Numbered from the stretch's first letter, positions 27,216 through 37,138 are shown. The stretch: 53,871 nucleotides of DNA from Pseudoflavonifractor phocaeensis (GCF_016901735.1 NZ_JACLZC010000014.1:1-53871); one strand, 5' to 3'. Numbers and translations are program-made. The notes: generated by a model from the letters alone, not told the origin.

Positions 27216-27743
27216 TTATAGATTGTTCCAGTCCATGACATCCTTGTTTTTGACGAAATACTCCACGCCGGAGTAGACCGTGGTCACCACGATCACCGCC
27301 ACCACCAGATGGTCCACCACCGCCGGCACCGGCAGCAGCATCAGGCAAATGCCCACCATGGTGGAGAAGGTCTTTACCTTTCCGGACCAGCCGGCCGCGA
27401 TCACCCGGCCATTGTCCACCGCCACCAGGCGCAGACCGCTGACGCCAAATTCCCGCACCACCACGATGAGCAGCGCCCAGGCCGGCATCCGACCTACCTC
27501 CACAAACCACAGCATGGCGGACATGACCAGCATCTTGTCCGCCAGGGGGTCCATGAATTTACCGAAATCCGTCACCTGATGGTCACGCCGGGCCAGATAA
27601 CCGTCCACAAAGTCAGTGGCGCTGGCCAAAATGAACACCGCGAGGGCTACGTACTGGTGATAGGGAAAATCTATGTACAAAATCACCAGAAAGACCGGGA
27701 TCAGCAAAATGCGCAGCAGTGTGAGTTTGTTGGGGGTATTCAA
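27216..27743 (-). CDS. pgsA: CDP-diacylglycerol--glycerol-3-phosphate 3-phosphatidyltransferase
   Basis: Makes phosphatidylglycerol phosphate, the first committed step to phosphatidylglycerol and cardiolipin. The 175-residue integral membrane protein has the CDP-alcohol phosphotransferase motif, D-G-x2-A-R-x8-G-x3-D-x3-D, visible as DFVDGYLARRD followed by DFGKFMDPLADK, and about five membrane helices. The start is TTG (MNTPNKLTLLRI), with AAAGGATGAG upstream. It follows rimO by 34 nt; rimO-pgsA-recA clustering is common in Firmicutes. Confidence 0.94.
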   Translation of the reverse strand: MNTPNKLTLLRILLIPVFLVILYIDFPYHQYVALAVFILASATDFVDGYLARRDHQVTDFGKFMDPLADKMLVMSAMLWFVEVGRMPAWALLIVVVREFGVSGLRLVAVDNGRVIAAGWSGKVKTFSTMVGICLMLLPVPAVVDHLVVAVIVVTTVYSGVEYFVKNKDVMDWNNL

Positions 27744-27777
27744 AGGGTCTCATCCTTTCCGGGGGAAGGTTCCCCCT

Positions 27778-29097
27778 TTACGCCTCAATCTCGCCGGTCA
27801 GGTCTCCGTCGGAGACGCCGGTGATGCGAACAGGGACAAACGTACCCGCCGGGATCACGCCCGCGGCGGTGAAAAACACCTTGCCGTCCACCTCCACCGA
27901 GTCGGCGTAGGTGCGTCCCACATAGCAGCCCGCCTCCCGGTCGAAGCCCTCGCACAGCACCTCCATCACCGTGCCCAGACGCTCCTCGTTGTAGCCGTCC
28001 ATCACCCGGGACTGGAGATCCACCAGCAGCTCCACCCGCCGTTTGGCCGTCTCCTCATCCACCTGGTCCTCCATGGCCGCCGCCAGCGTCCCTTCCTCCC
28101 GGGAATATTGGAAAATACCGGCCCGCTGGAGCTTGACCTCCCGCAGAAAGTCGCACAGCTCCTCAAATTCCGCCTCCGTCTCACCGGGCAGGCCGCAGAT
28201 GATGGAGGTGCGGATCACTACGTCGGGCATGGCGGCGCGCAGCTTGTCAAAGAGAGACAGCAGCTGCGCCTTGCTGGTCCGCCGGCGCATGGCCGACAGG
28301 ATGCGGTCGTTGCAGTGCTGGATGGGAATGTCCAGATAGTGCAGGATCTTGGGCTCGCTGGCAATGGTCTCGATGAGGCTATCCGTCACGGCCTCGGGAT
28401 AGAGATAGTGGAGACGAATCCAATGGAAGGGCAGCTTGCAAAGCTCCTTGAGCAGCCCCTCCAGATTGCTCCCGTCCTTCAGATCCTCGCCGTAACGGGT
28501 GATGTCCTGGGCAATGACCAGCAGCTCCCGCGCCCCCCGGTCGGCCAGGCCCTTGGCCTCGGCCAGCAGAGAGGCCATGGTGCGGCTGCGGTAACGGCCC
28601 CGCAGCTTGGGAATGATGCAGAACGCACAGCCGTTGCTGCACCCCTCAGCGATCTTCAGATAGGCGGTATAGGCGGGGCTGGTGACCACACGGGCCCCGT
28701 CCTCATCGGTGTGCTGGATGTCGCCAAAGTACCGGGGATGCGCCCCGGACGCCAGCGCCTCCAGGGCGGGCACCACGTCGGTATAGCTGCCGGTACCCAA
28801 AATGCCGTCTACCTCCGGCATCTCGGTCAAAATTTCATCCTGATAGCGCTGAGAGAGACAGCCCGCCACCAGCAGCTTCCCCAGGCGGCCCTCCCCCTTC
28901 AGCGCCCCCAGCGCCAGAATGTTGTCGATGGCCTCGCTCTTGGCCGAGTCGATGAAGCCGCAGGTGTTGAGCACCGCCACGTCCGCGCCGTCCGGCTCCG
29001 ACGTGATGGTGTGGCCCGCCTGCTGTACCAGCGCCATCATCTGTTCGGTGTTGACCAGATTCTTGGCACACCCAAGGGAAATAAATGCAACCTTCAA
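27778..29097 (-). CDS. rimO: Ribosomal protein S12 methylthiotransferase
   Basis: Radical SAM enzyme that adds a methylthio group to an aspartate of ribosomal protein S12. The 439-residue protein has the N-terminal MTTase domain with cluster cysteines C10, C46 and C80 (SLGCAKN, NTCGF, VAGCLSQ), the radical SAM motif C153-x3-C157-x2-C160 (EGCSNGCAFC), and a C-terminal TRAM domain. MKVAFISLGCAKN distinguishes RimO from MiaB. The start is TTG; AAGGAG lies about 12 nt upstream, longer than ideal. Confidence 0.95.
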   Translation of the reverse strand: MKVAFISLGCAKNLVNTEQMMALVQQAGHTITSEPDGADVAVLNTCGFIDSAKSEAIDNILALGALKGEGRLGKLLVAGCLSQRYQDEILTEMPEVDGILGTGSYTDVVPALEALASGAHPRYFGDIQHTDEDGARVVTSPAYTAYLKIAEGCSNGCAFCIIPKLRGRYRSRTMASLLAEAKGLADRGARELLVIAQDITRYGEDLKDGSNLEGLLKELCKLPFHWIRLHYLYPEAVTDSLIETIASEPKILHYLDIPIQHCNDRILSAMRRRTSKAQLLSLFDKLRAAMPDVVIRTSIICGLPGETEAEFEELCDFLREVKLQRAGIFQYSREEGTLAAAMEDQVDEETAKRRVELLVDLQSRVMDGYNEERLGTVMEVLCEGFDREAGCYVGRTYADSVEVDGKVFFTAAGVIPAGTFVPVRITGVSDGDLTGEIEA

Positions 29098-29117
29098 AAC
29101 AAATATGACTCCTTACC

Positions 29118-29693
29118 TTATACGATGGTGTAGCGGCCCTCCCGCCGCCGGGGCATGGGCGGGACCTTCGCCGGATAGCCCAGGGTCACCGCCGCCACAA
29201 ATTCCCCCTTGTCAGGGGCAAACCGGGCGTTTAACTCCGGACCAAAGCCCATCCGCTGGGGCGCCGACATCCAGCAGGTGCCCAGCCCCCGGTCCCACGC
29301 CGCCAGCATCAGATTTTCCAGCGCCGCCGACACACTCTGCATGGCGCCGTCCCGGTCCGGATAGTCGTTTTTCAGGAAAAAGGCCAGGATGCATACCGGC
29401 GCGCCTCCCAGAGAGTTCAGGAAGGTCTCGGTGTCCCGCACCGTCTCCGGGTTCTTGGCAAAGCGGTCCTTCAGGATGGGATGGAATTTGTCCGACACCC
29501 GTCCCATGATCTCCTTGAAATCGGCCATGGCCTCCGGGCTGCGCACCACAACGAAATACCAGTGCTGTAGGTTGATGGCCGAGGGCGCCATACAGGCGCT
29601 CTCCAGAATGGCGGTCAGGTCCTCCTGGGATACGGGGTCTTTTCGGTACAGCCGGACGCTGCGGCGTCCCGCCAGCGCTTCTCTGGTCTCCAT
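29118..29693 (-). CDS. Nitroreductase family protein
   Basis: A 191-residue FMN-dependent oxidoreductase. RRSVRLYRKDPVS at the N terminus binds FMN phosphate, APSAINLQHWYFVVV is the central block, and AWDRGLGTCWM lies near the end of the fold. GAAAGGAG precedes the ATG. It sits in the recA-recX-rimO-pgsA unit, 29 nt after recX and 20 nt before rimO. The physiological substrate is unknown. Confidence 0.88.
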   Translation of the reverse strand: METREALAGRRSVRLYRKDPVSQEDLTAILESACMAPSAINLQHWYFVVVRSPEAMADFKEIMGRVSDKFHPILKDRFAKNPETVRDTETFLNSLGGAPVCILAFFLKNDYPDRDGAMQSVSAALENLMLAAWDRGLGTCWMSAPQRMGFGPELNARFAPDKGEFVAAVTLGYPAKVPPMPRRREGRYTIV

Positions 29694-29722
29694 AAAAACT
29701 CCTTTCTCCGGTCCTTGTTTCT

Positions 29723-30364
29723 CTATTCCAGCTCCGCGCCGCAGCGGCGCAGACCTTCCTGGATCTCATCCCAGCGGTAGCCCCGCCGGGCCAGGGCGTC
29801 GGTGACCCGCTTGAGGGCCTTCCGGTTCTCCAGATCGCCGGGACGCAGCTTTTTGCGCAAAAAGGCGTCCACCCCGTTCTCCGCCGGCGCCGCTTCCGCC
29901 AGCGCCTCCTCCCAGTAGTCCCGGGGGACGCCGCGGCGGTACAGCTCCTCTTGCAGGCGCCGCCGGCCGTAGCCCTTGGCTGAGTAGTGGCGCACCACCG
30001 TCCGGGCATAGGCCCCGTCGTCCAGATAGCCCAGCTCCTCCAGCCGGTCGGCCACCGCCTCCGCCCCCGCCCGGTCGGTCAGAGGCTCCTTCTCCCGGTC
30101 CCGGGGCCGGGCGGTCAGCTTGTCCACCAGCTCCTTCCGGGACATGGGCCGGGCGCTCAGCAGTGACAGGGCTTTTTCCTTTACGGCTGTTTCCCGTCCG
30201 GCGGCCCGGATGGCTTCCACCTCTTCCCCCGTCAGCTCCTTTCCGCTGTACAGGGCGAAGGAAACCACCTCGTTTTCCCCCACCCGCAGCAGCGTGCCGT
30301 CCTCCAGCTGCACCAGCCAGCGGCCCGCCGCCCGTTGAGAGGGAGAAAGCTTACTCAAGCGCAT
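29723..30364 (-). CDS. recX: Regulatory protein RecX
   Basis: Modulates RecA filament assembly. The 213-residue protein has three tandem three-helix RecX repeats (e.g. [46 protein letters not shown]). I chose the ATG at 30364, which overlaps the recA end by 14 nt; a TTG 11 codons earlier follows GGAGG but spacing is tight, so the start is uncertain. Coupling to recA fits the family. Confidence 0.88.
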   Translation of the reverse strand: MRLSKLSPSQRAAGRWLVQLEDGTLLRVGENEVVSFALYSGKELTGEEVEAIRAAGRETAVKEKALSLLSARPMSRKELVDKLTARPRDREKEPLTDRAGAEAVADRLEELGYLDDGAYARTVVRHYSAKGYGRRRLQEELYRRGVPRDYWEEALAEAAPAENGVDAFLRKKLRPGDLENRKALKRVTDALARRGYRWDEIQEGLRRCGAELE

Positions 30365-31487
30365 CTTCGTCCGCCGCTCCGGCTGCCGCGTCGTCAAAGT
30401 CCTCCGCGCTCACGTCCACCGGACGCCCGGCGGCGCGGGCGGCGGCCTTGGACTGGTTGCTCATGAGCTTGTAGGCGTTTTTGCGGATCTCCGCCTCCAG
30501 GGCGTCGGCTTTTTCCGGGTTATCCCGCAGGTACTGCTTCACCGAGTCCTTGCCCTGGCCGATGCGCAGCTCGCCCATGGAGAACCAGGAGCCGGACTTC
30601 TGCACCAGATCCAGCTTGACGCCCAAATCCACCAACTCGCCCAGACGGGAGATGCCCTCGCCGTACATGATATCAAATTCCGCCTCGCGGAAGGGAGGCG
30701 CTACCTTGTTCTTGACCACCTTTACCCGGGTGCGGTTGCCGATGATCTCGCTGCCGTTTTTCAGCGCCTCCACCCGGCGCACCTCCATCCGCACCGAGGC
30801 GTAGAATTTCAGCGCCCGGCCGCCGGTGGTGACCTCCGGATTGCCGTATACCACACCCACCTTCTCGCGCAGCTGGTTAATGAAGATGACGATGCAGTTG
30901 GTCTTGGCGATGGAGCCGGCCAGCTTGCGCAGGGCCTGGCTCATCAGACGGGCCAGCAGGCCCACATGGGAGTCGCCCATGTCGCCCTCGATCTCCGCCC
31001 GGGGAGTCAGCGCCGCCACCGAGTCCACCACCACCACGTCGATGGCCCCCGAACGGACCAGCGCCTCGCAGATCTCAAGTCCCTGCTCGCCGGTGTCCGG
31101 CTGGGAGATGAGCATGGAGTCGATGTCCACCCCCAGCGCCCTGGCATAGGTGGGGTCCAGGGCGTGCTCGGCGTCGATGAAGGCCACCTCGCCCCCCCGC
31201 CGCTGGGCCTCCGCCACCACATGAAGGGCCAGGGTGGTCTTGCCCGAGGATTCCGGGCCGTAGATCTCGATGATGCGGCCCTTGGGCACGCCGCCGATGC
31301 CCAGGGCGATGTCCAGCGCCAGAGAGCCGGTGGGGATGGCCTCCACCACCACATGGCTGTTCTCCCCCAGACGCATGACGGTGCCCTTGCCGTAGGTCTT
31401 TTCGATATTGGCCAGACAGGTTTCCAGCGCCTTCTTTTTGTCCGAAGCAGGCGCCGCCGCCTCAATGGGTTTCTTCTTATCCGCCAT
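30351..31487 (-). CDS. recA: Recombinase RecA
   Basis: Strand-exchange ATPase for homologous recombination and SOS co-protease. The 378-residue protein has Walker [10 protein letters not shown], Walker [12 protein letters not shown], and loops in [19 protein letters not shown] and [20 protein letters not shown]. An acidic C-terminal tail follows. The ATG at 31487 follows GGAAGGAA. It lies 22 nt after prmC, so it can be read from upstream genes; I see no LexA-type box in that short gap. Confidence 0.97.
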   Translation of the reverse strand: MADKKKPIEAAAPASDKKKALETCLANIEKTYGKGTVMRLGENSHVVVEAIPTGSLALDIALGIGGVPKGRIIEIYGPESSGKTTLALHVVAEAQRRGGEVAFIDAEHALDPTYARALGVDIDSMLISQPDTGEQGLEICEALVRSGAIDVVVVDSVAALTPRAEIEGDMGDSHVGLLARLMSQALRKLAGSIAKTNCIVIFINQLREKVGVVYGNPEVTTGGRALKFYASVRMEVRRVEALKNGSEIIGNRTRVKVVKNKVAPPFREAEFDIMYGEGISRLGELVDLGVKLDLVQKSGSWFSMGELRIGQGKDSVKQYLRDNPEKADALEAEIRKNAYKLMSNQSKAAARAAGRPVDVSAEDFDDAAAGAADEDALE

Positions 31488-31509
31488 TCTTGTTCCTTCC
31501 TTCCTTGTA

Positions 31510-32373
31510 TCACTCCGGTTTTCCGCAGCCCCACACCACACGGGCAATGTCCTGGGTGTCCCGGCTGATTTTGGGGAAAAAACCGTTTTTCGCTAATATG
31601 CTGCCAACCGCTTCCGCCTGTCCGATGCCGACCTCATAAAAAATCCATCCGTCCGGCTTGAGGACGCCCTTCCAGCGCCGGGTGATGTCCCGGTAAAAAT
31701 CCAGGCCGTCCGCCCCGCCGTCCAACGCCATGCGGGGCTCAAAGCCCCGGACCGTCTTGTCCAGGCCCCCGATGTCCGCCGCCGGGATGTAGGGCGGGTT
31801 GCACACCAGCAGGTCAAAGCCGCAAAGCGCCGCCGGCGGGTCTTGTCTGGCGTCGGCCCGCATACAGCGCACACGTCCCGCCAGACCGCAGCGGACGATA
31901 TTCTCCTCCGCCACAGCCAGCGCCGCCGGGGAGAGATCGCACAGCACCGCCTCGCTCCCCGGCAGATGGGACGCCGCCGCCAGACCGATGCAGCCGCTGC
32001 CGGTACAAAGATCCAAGATCCGCACCGGCCCCGGCCTGCTCCGGCCCACCGTAATGGCCAGATCGGCCAGCACCTCGGTGTCGATGCGGGGAATGAGCAC
32101 CGCCGGCGTGACCTTCAGCGTCAGACCATAAAACTCCCACTCCCCCGTCAGATAGGCCAGCGGGGTCCCGTCCAGCCGGCGCTTTTTCAGTTCCGCCAGC
32201 GCCGCCGCCGTCTCTTCCGGCGCCTCGGTCATCCGGTCCCGGAAAAAATCCTCCCGGCTCATCCGCGCCGCCGCGCAGAGCAGCTCCCGGGCCTCCAGGC
32301 GCTGGTTCTCAATGCCCGCCGCCGTCAGGTCCCGGCACAGCTCCTGATAAAGCTCCTGATACGTCATGGTCAC
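31510..32373 (-). CDS. prmC: Peptide chain release factor N5-glutamine methyltransferase
   Basis: Methylates the GGQ glutamine of release factors RF1/RF2 with SAM. The 287-residue protein has an N-terminal helical domain, the SAM-binding motif [14 protein letters not shown], and the catalytic NPPYIP motif. A GTG start overlapping the upstream stop codon (GTGA) is favoured, since AAGGA lies 6 nt before it; an ATG two codons later is possible. prfA, often adjacent, is not present here. Confidence 0.93.
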   Translation of the reverse strand: MTMTYQELYQELCRDLTAAGIENQRLEARELLCAAARMSREDFFRDRMTEAPEETAAALAELKKRRLDGTPLAYLTGEWEFYGLTLKVTPAVLIPRIDTEVLADLAITVGRSRPGPVRILDLCTGSGCIGLAAASHLPGSEAVLCDLSPAALAVAEENIVRCGLAGRVRCMRADARQDPPAALCGFDLLVCNPPYIPAADIGGLDKTVRGFEPRMALDGGADGLDFYRDITRRWKGVLKPDGWIFYEVGIGQAEAVGSILAKNGFFPKISRDTQDIARVVWGCGKPE

Positions 32374-33356
32374 CAGGCGTCCTTGCCCGCTTCGTCGGGC
32401 AGCACCAGCTCCAGGGAGCGGATGCCCACCTCGATCATGCCGTCCTCCGGCTCAAAGGTGGTCCAGTTCTGGAGCCACAGCCCCGGCGCCGTCAGCAGCC
32501 GGGTCAGGAGGTTGTCGTGTCCCCCCACCCAGCGGTTGAGCTCATAGGTGAGGCTCACCACCACCGGCAGCAGCACCACGTGCATGGCCATCCGGCCAAA
32601 GACGTTGGTGATGGGCAGGAAGGAAAAAACCACGCTGGATACCAGCACCGACGCCACAATCACCACGAACAAAAAGCTGGTGCCGCAGCGGGGATGATGC
32701 CGGGGCTGCTTACGTACGTTCTCCACCGTCAGCGGCAGGCCCTTTTCATAGCAAAAAATGGTCTTGTGCTCCGCGCCGTGGTACTGAAACACCCGGCGCA
32801 TGTCCTTGGTCCTGGAGCAGAGCATCAGATAGGCCGTAAAAATCACCACTCTGGCCACGCCCTCCAGCAGATTGCGCACCCACATGGGCATGGCCGGAAA
32901 GGGAATGGCCAGTCCGCCCACCAGCGCCGTGGGCAGCAGCACAAAAAGCGCCACCGAAAACGCTACCCCCAGCACCATGGCCAGCGCCACGATCACCGAC
33001 GTCATCTTCTCGCTGCCCAGATGGCGTTCCAGCCAGGCCTCGAATTTGGAGGGCTCCGCCTCCTCCTCTCCCTCCTCGGGATAAAATTCCGCGGAAAACA
33101 TCAGCGCTCTGATTCCGTTGCCCAGAGACGCGCCAAAGTTGAACACGCCCCGCAGCAGCGGCAGCCCTAAAATGGGGTACTTGTCCTTGATGAGCACCCG
33201 GTCCTCCACCTTTTCCTCCAGACCGCCGTCGCTCCGCCGCACAACCACGGCCTTTTTCTCCGGACCCAGCATCATGATCCCCTCGATCAGGGCCTGTCCG
33301 CCAATCATGGTGCGGAAAGAGGGACACCCCTTCCCGCTGCTTTGTCTGTCTGCCAT
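32370..33356 (-). CDS. DUF1385 family membrane protein (YqhQ-like)
   Basis: A 328-residue protein of the DUF1385 family. IGGQALIEGIMMLGP opens the domain, YHGAEHKTIFCYEKG is the family hallmark in the middle, and HHPRCGTSFLFVV follows. About four or five membrane helices lie in between. Function is unknown; in clostridia it is often found next to rpmE and prmC, and prmC is directly downstream here, overlapping by 4 nt. The ATG at 33356 has AAAGGAGA about 12 nt upstream. It has its own promoter at 33418-33446. Confidence 0.88.
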   Translation of the reverse strand: MADRQSSGKGCPSFRTMIGGQALIEGIMMLGPEKKAVVVRRSDGGLEEKVEDRVLIKDKYPILGLPLLRGVFNFGASLGNGIRALMFSAEFYPEEGEEEAEPSKFEAWLERHLGSEKMTSVIVALAMVLGVAFSVALFVLLPTALVGGLAIPFPAMPMWVRNLLEGVARVVIFTAYLMLCSRTKDMRRVFQYHGAEHKTIFCYEKGLPLTVENVRKQPRHHPRCGTSFLFVVIVASVLVSSVVFSFLPITNVFGRMAMHVVLLPVVVSLTYELNRWVGGHDNLLTRLLTAPGLWLQNWTTFEPEDGMIEVGIRSLELVLPDEAGKDAW

Positions 33357-33417
33357 ATAATCGGATAGTCTCCTTTTCTTTTTCGTGCCGGGGAGATCCC
33401 CTCCCGCGGCAACTCCT

Positions 33418-33446
33418 ATACTACCAGATGCCGTTTGAAATTGCAA
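33418..33446 (-). promoter_or_regulatory. SigA-type promoter of the DUF1385-prmC-recA unit
   Basis: TTGCAA (33441-33446), 17-bp spacer ending TGG, TAGTAT (33418-33423). Extended -10. Shares the TTGCAATTT form of the -35. Confidence 0.7.
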
Positions 33447-33471
33447 CTGATTTTCGAACGTCAGTTCGTTT

Positions 33472-34899
33472 TTACGGACTGCCGAGGGGCAGGTAAATCT
33501 TTACAATGCAGCCGCCCCCCTCGGCGTTGCCGATTTCCAGCCGTCCCATATGGCGGCTGATGATCTCGTCGCACACCGCAAGGCCGATGCCGCTGCCCCG
33601 GGCCTTGGAGCTTCCTTTATAAAATTTCGTCTTGACGTGGGGCAGCTCCTCCGGCGGGATGCCGGGGCCGTAGTCCCGGATGGTGATGACCGCCTCGTCC
33701 CCCTCCCGGTGGATGGCGGTATCAATCCGCTTGCCCGCGCCGCCGTGCTTGGCCGCATTGTCCAGCACGTTGCAGAATACCTGGCGCAGCCGTTCCGGGT
33801 CGGCGTTCATCAGCGGGAATTCCTCCTCACAGTCGGTATGGGTCAGCTCGATGCCCTCTCGCCGGAAAAATTCCCGGTAGGTGTACACCGCGTCCTCCAC
33901 CTCCGCCTTGATGTCCACCGGCTCCACCGACAAGGTGAACCGCCCGTCCTGGATGCGGGAAAACTCCAGCAGCTCCTCCACCATGTTGGTCAGCCGCCGG
34001 GCCTCGCTGACGATGATGCTCATGCCCTTCTTTACGTCCTGGGCGTCCCGCACCTCGCCGTTCATGATGGTCTCCGCCCAGCCGTTGATGGCGGTCAGCG
34101 GCGTGCGCAGCTCATGGGACACCGAGGAGATGAAGCCGTTTTTCATCTGCTCTGCCTGCTTGATTTTTTCCGACATATCGTTGATGGCGTCGATGAGATT
34201 GCCCACCTCGTCGTCAAATTTCTTCTCCATCTGGATGCCGTAGCTCCCTGCCGCGATGCGCTTGGCCGTCTCGGTGACGTCGGCCACCGGCTCCACGATG
34301 GAGCGGACAAAATACAAGTTGGAAAAATACACCAACAGCAAAATCAGCGCGCCGATCAGCAGGGAAAGACCCACCACCATAAAGATCTGGCGGTCCACCC
34401 GCTCCAGCGAGGTCACCAGACGCACCACCGCCACCACATTCCCTCCGATCTCCACCGGGCAGGAGGCGGTCATAATGTGCTCGTTGGTACTGGGGTCGTT
34501 TCCGGTCCAGATGCCGAAGCTGGGCTTGCCGCTCTCCCCCTGTCCCAGGGCCTCGGCCACGTCGGGCGTGGCGGCCACATAGCCGGAGGCTTGCAGCAGG
34601 CTGGAAAACTGGACCACGCCGGCGGTATCCACCAGCTGGAAGTCCAGCTGCTCCTTTTCATCCTGAAATTTGTCGTTGACAAAGGTCAGGGCGTTTTGGT
34701 AGCAGGCCTCCCTACTCTGGAAGGAGCCGAAATAACTCACGGGGATCTTGATCTTCTCCTCCAGCTCGGTGCTCATATTGGAATAGTAATAGCTGGCCAT
34801 AGCCACCGAAAAGGCGGTCACCGCCAAAAGCACGATGAGCAGGGCCGCGCTGATGGAATTCATCATCCAGCGCTTGCGGATGCTCTTCATTTTTTTCAT
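33472..34899 (-). CDS. Membrane sensor histidine kinase
   Basis: A 475-residue two-component kinase. A membrane segment lies at about 14-36, an extracellular sensor region at 37-170 (single-Cache-like size), a second membrane segment at about 172-195, and a HAMP linker at 196-248. The HisKA box SVSHELRTPLTA has the phosphorylated histidine at 262. The catalytic ATPase shows an N box (NVLDNAAKHG), DYGPGIPPEEL and SGIGLAVCDEI. GGAG precedes the ATG. It is last in a lipoprotein-regulator-kinase unit, 46 nt after the regulator. The ligand is unknown. Confidence 0.93.
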   Translation of the reverse strand: MKKMKSIRKRWMMNSISAALLIVLLAVTAFSVAMASYYYSNMSTELEEKIKIPVSYFGSFQSREACYQNALTFVNDKFQDEKEQLDFQLVDTAGVVQFSSLLQASGYVAATPDVAEALGQGESGKPSFGIWTGNDPSTNEHIMTASCPVEIGGNVVAVVRLVTSLERVDRQIFMVVGLSLLIGALILLLVYFSNLYFVRSIVEPVADVTETAKRIAAGSYGIQMEKKFDDEVGNLIDAINDMSEKIKQAEQMKNGFISSVSHELRTPLTAINGWAETIMNGEVRDAQDVKKGMSIIVSEARRLTNMVEELLEFSRIQDGRFTLSVEPVDIKAEVEDAVYTYREFFRREGIELTHTDCEEEFPLMNADPERLRQVFCNVLDNAAKHGGAGKRIDTAIHREGDEAVITIRDYGPGIPPEELPHVKTKFYKGSSKARGSGIGLAVCDEIISRHMGRLEIGNAEGGGCIVKIYLPLGSP

Positions 34900-34945
34900 G
34901 GGTCCATCTCCTGCTCGGCGTCCCGGCGGGGACGCGGGATCGGGG

Positions 34946-35641
34946 TTACGCTTCGCCAGCGCCCCACTTGTAGCCGTAGCCCCAGACGGTGTTGATATAG
35001 ACCGGGTTGGTGGCGTCGTCCTCCAGCTTGATGCGCAGACGGCGGATGTTCACATCCACGATCTTCAGCTCCCCAAAGTAGTCCCGTCCCCACACCGTAT
35101 CCAAAATTTCCTCCCGGGACAGGGCCTTGCCCGGATTTTCCATAAACAGCTTGACAATGGAGTATTCCACCTGGGTCAGCTTGACCCGCTGCCCGTTCTT
35201 CTCCAGCGTCCGGTTGCGGATGTTCAGCAGGAAGGGGGGCTGGCTGATCTCCCCGCTCTCCTCCGCCGCGCCGCCGCCCGCCCGCCGGTAGAGGGCGTCC
35301 ACCCGGGCGGTGAGCTCCGCCGGCGAAAAGGGCTTGGTCACATAGTCGTCCGCGCCGGTCATCAGTCCGGTGACCTTGTCCATCTCCTGGGTGCGGGCGG
35401 TGAGCATAATAATGCCGATCTGGCTGTTGCCCGCCCGGATGCGGCGGCAGACCTCAAAGCCGTCCATCCCGGGCAGCATGATGTCCAACAGGGCCACCTT
35501 GACGTCCGGATTCAGCTTGAGCTGCTGCAGCGCCTCCTCGCCGGTCTCCGCTTCCACCGTCACATAGCCGGCCCGCTTCAAATTGATGACCACAAAACTG
35601 CGGATATTGGCCTCGTCTTCCAATACAAGGACCTTTTTCAA
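34946..35641 (-). CDS. OmpR-family response regulator
   Basis: A 231-residue DNA-binding regulator partnered with the downstream kinase. The receiver domain has acidic residues EDE at 8-10, the phosphorylated aspartate at 53 (LLDIMLPGMDG) and the KPFSPAEL lysine. The winged-helix domain shows VEYSIVKLFMENPG and VWGYGYKW at the end. I chose a TTG start because AAGGAGG lies 8 nt upstream and KKVLVLEDE begins directly after it; an ATG 13 codons earlier would overlap the lipoprotein gene and has no ribosome-binding site. Confidence 0.93.
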   Translation of the reverse strand: MKKVLVLEDEANIRSFVVINLKRAGYVTVEAETGEEALQQLKLNPDVKVALLDIMLPGMDGFEVCRRIRAGNSQIGIIMLTARTQEMDKVTGLMTGADDYVTKPFSPAELTARVDALYRRAGGGAAEESGEISQPPFLLNIRNRTLEKNGQRVKLTQVEYSIVKLFMENPGKALSREEILDTVWGRDYFGELKIVDVNIRRLRIKLEDDATNPVYINTVWGYGYKWGAGEA

Positions 35642-35660
35642 TGCCGTTTCCTCCTTATAA

Positions 35661-37019
35661 TCAATACCAGTCCGACTCAATGAGGTGGAACCGCGCCGCC
35701 ACGTCCTCCTCGTCCAGGCCGCAGTCCCAGCCGCCGTCGGTGAACTGGGCCACGTAGACGGTGGAGGGATTGCTGCCCCCGCTGTCCGCCAGGCGGAAGC
35801 GGTCGTTGATCTCCGCCCGGCTCTGGCGGCTGGAACCGGTCAGGCGGCAGATGGTCAAAAAGGGCACCGGCTCCACGTCGTTGTCCCCCTCCCAGTAGGA
35901 GAAGATCACCGCCCGCTCGCCGCCGCCGGCGGTGTCGCTCCGGGACAGGGTGATCTTGCCCACCCACCGCTCGGGCAGCTCCAGATACCAGCCGTCCCGA
36001 TCGTTATAATAGGTCGTGTACAGCAGATGGGACGCCCCGTCCAGATCGAATTTCCGCCACCGGATCAGCCAGAAGTTGGAGGCGGTGCTGGTCTGCTTGT
36101 ACTCCTTCACCTCCACCATCTGGGGCAGCTCCATAATGCCGTCCCGGTCGATGTCGGTGGGGCCCACGCTGGTGTTGAAAAGCACCGTGTCGCTGCTGCT
36201 GGACATCTGCTCGTTGAGGGTGACGTTGCGCACGCCCCCCTCCTTCCAGGCAAAAATGTCGGTGATGCTCACGTTGCCGTCGGTGCCGTAATCATAGGTC
36301 ACAAAAACCGCCGGCACATCCTCCAGCAGCCTGCTGTTCTGGATGCCGCCGCTGGAAATGCTCTTGATCCCGGCAGAGGTGGGCGCTTTGGACTGGAGGG
36401 CCATGATGCCGTCCTGAAAATCATAAAAATCCGCCGAGCCGTTGCCCTCCGGTTCCAGCCGGAACACCAGAATCTCCTGGGCGTCGTCCTCGTCCAGGTC
36501 GCAGATGGTAAAATCCGTATAATCCGTCACGCTCATCAGCTCGATGGCCTGCCGCTGGTGTACCGTATAGGCCGCCAGCTCATGGACCTGGGTGCTGATC
36601 TGCCAGCTGACCACCAGCTCCCGGCTCCCGTCCCCGTTGAGGTCCTGGTAGGCCACGTAGTTGATGGCGGTCCCGGTGCCCTCTATCACCGTCTGCACCT
36701 GGTATTCCTCGTCGTTCTGACTGTAAATATAAATTTTAAGGGGTTTTTCATCCCCATTCATCCGGAAAAAAGCAATGGCTTCCTTCACGCCGTCTCCGTC
36801 CAGGTCCTGGAGCTGGACGTTCTGGATGTTCTCACCGGACAGCGGCGCGGTCTGTTCCCCGCCCTGGCCGGTGACCTCCCGGATCTTGCTCATCAAATTG
36901 TTGAGATCCTCCGGCGTTCTGGGCAGCTGGAAGAGACTGCTCTCTCCGTTGGAAAGGCAGCCCGGCAAAAAAAGCAGCGCGCCCGCCAGAAGCACCGGCG
37001 CCAAACAGGTTCGTTTCAT
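35661..37019 (-). CDS. Lipoprotein with EF-hand/VCBS-like repeats
   Basis: A 452-residue predicted lipoprotein. The signal peptide ends at LPGC. At least four calcium-site-like aspartate repeats follow at intervals: DLDGDGVKEAIAF, DLNGDGSRELVVS, DLDEDDAQEILVF and DIDRDGIMELPQM, which resembles FG-GAP/VCBS beta-propeller blades. It would be anchored outside the membrane. It is first in the operon with the response regulator and kinase (19 nt before the regulator), so it may be a sensor accessory for that pair. Function is otherwise unknown. ATG 37019 is favoured by GAGGTCAAAGGG upstream. Confidence 0.8.
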   Translation of the reverse strand: MKRTCLAPVLLAGALLFLPGCLSNGESSLFQLPRTPEDLNNLMSKIREVTGQGGEQTAPLSGENIQNVQLQDLDGDGVKEAIAFFRMNGDEKPLKIYIYSQNDEEYQVQTVIEGTGTAINYVAYQDLNGDGSRELVVSWQISTQVHELAAYTVHQRQAIELMSVTDYTDFTICDLDEDDAQEILVFRLEPEGNGSADFYDFQDGIMALQSKAPTSAGIKSISSGGIQNSRLLEDVPAVFVTYDYGTDGNVSITDIFAWKEGGVRNVTLNEQMSSSSDTVLFNTSVGPTDIDRDGIMELPQMVEVKEYKQTSTASNFWLIRWRKFDLDGASHLLYTTYYNDRDGWYLELPERWVGKITLSRSDTAGGGERAVIFSYWEGDNDVEPVPFLTICRLTGSSRQSRAEINDRFRLADSGGSNPSTVYVAQFTDGGWDCGLDEEDVAARFHLIESDWY

Positions 37020-37091
37020 CCCTTTGACCTCACAAAACAAATGCCGCCGGCCGCCGCGTCCCCGCGGCCAGGCCAGTTTCGTCTAAAATAT

Positions 37092-37097
37092 ATTGTA
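37092..37097 (-). promoter_or_regulatory. Possible extended -10 promoter of the lipoprotein-regulator-kinase unit
   Basis: TACAAT preceded by TGA (extended -10) in an AT-rich gap. No good -35 at 16-18 bp. Confidence 0.4.
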
Positions 37098-37138
37098 TCA
37101 TAAATATCCTGCAAATGGTATGCCTATTTTGGACCGTC

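Noticed and set aside
31488..31509. LexA/SOS box before recA
   Set aside because: The gap between prmC and recA is 22 nt and shows no GAAC-N4-GTTC-like sequence.
35642..35680. An ATG start 13 codons upstream for the response regulator
   Set aside because: It overlaps the lipoprotein gene, lacks a ribosome-binding site, and adds residues not seen in receiver domains; the TTG with AAGGAGG is better.
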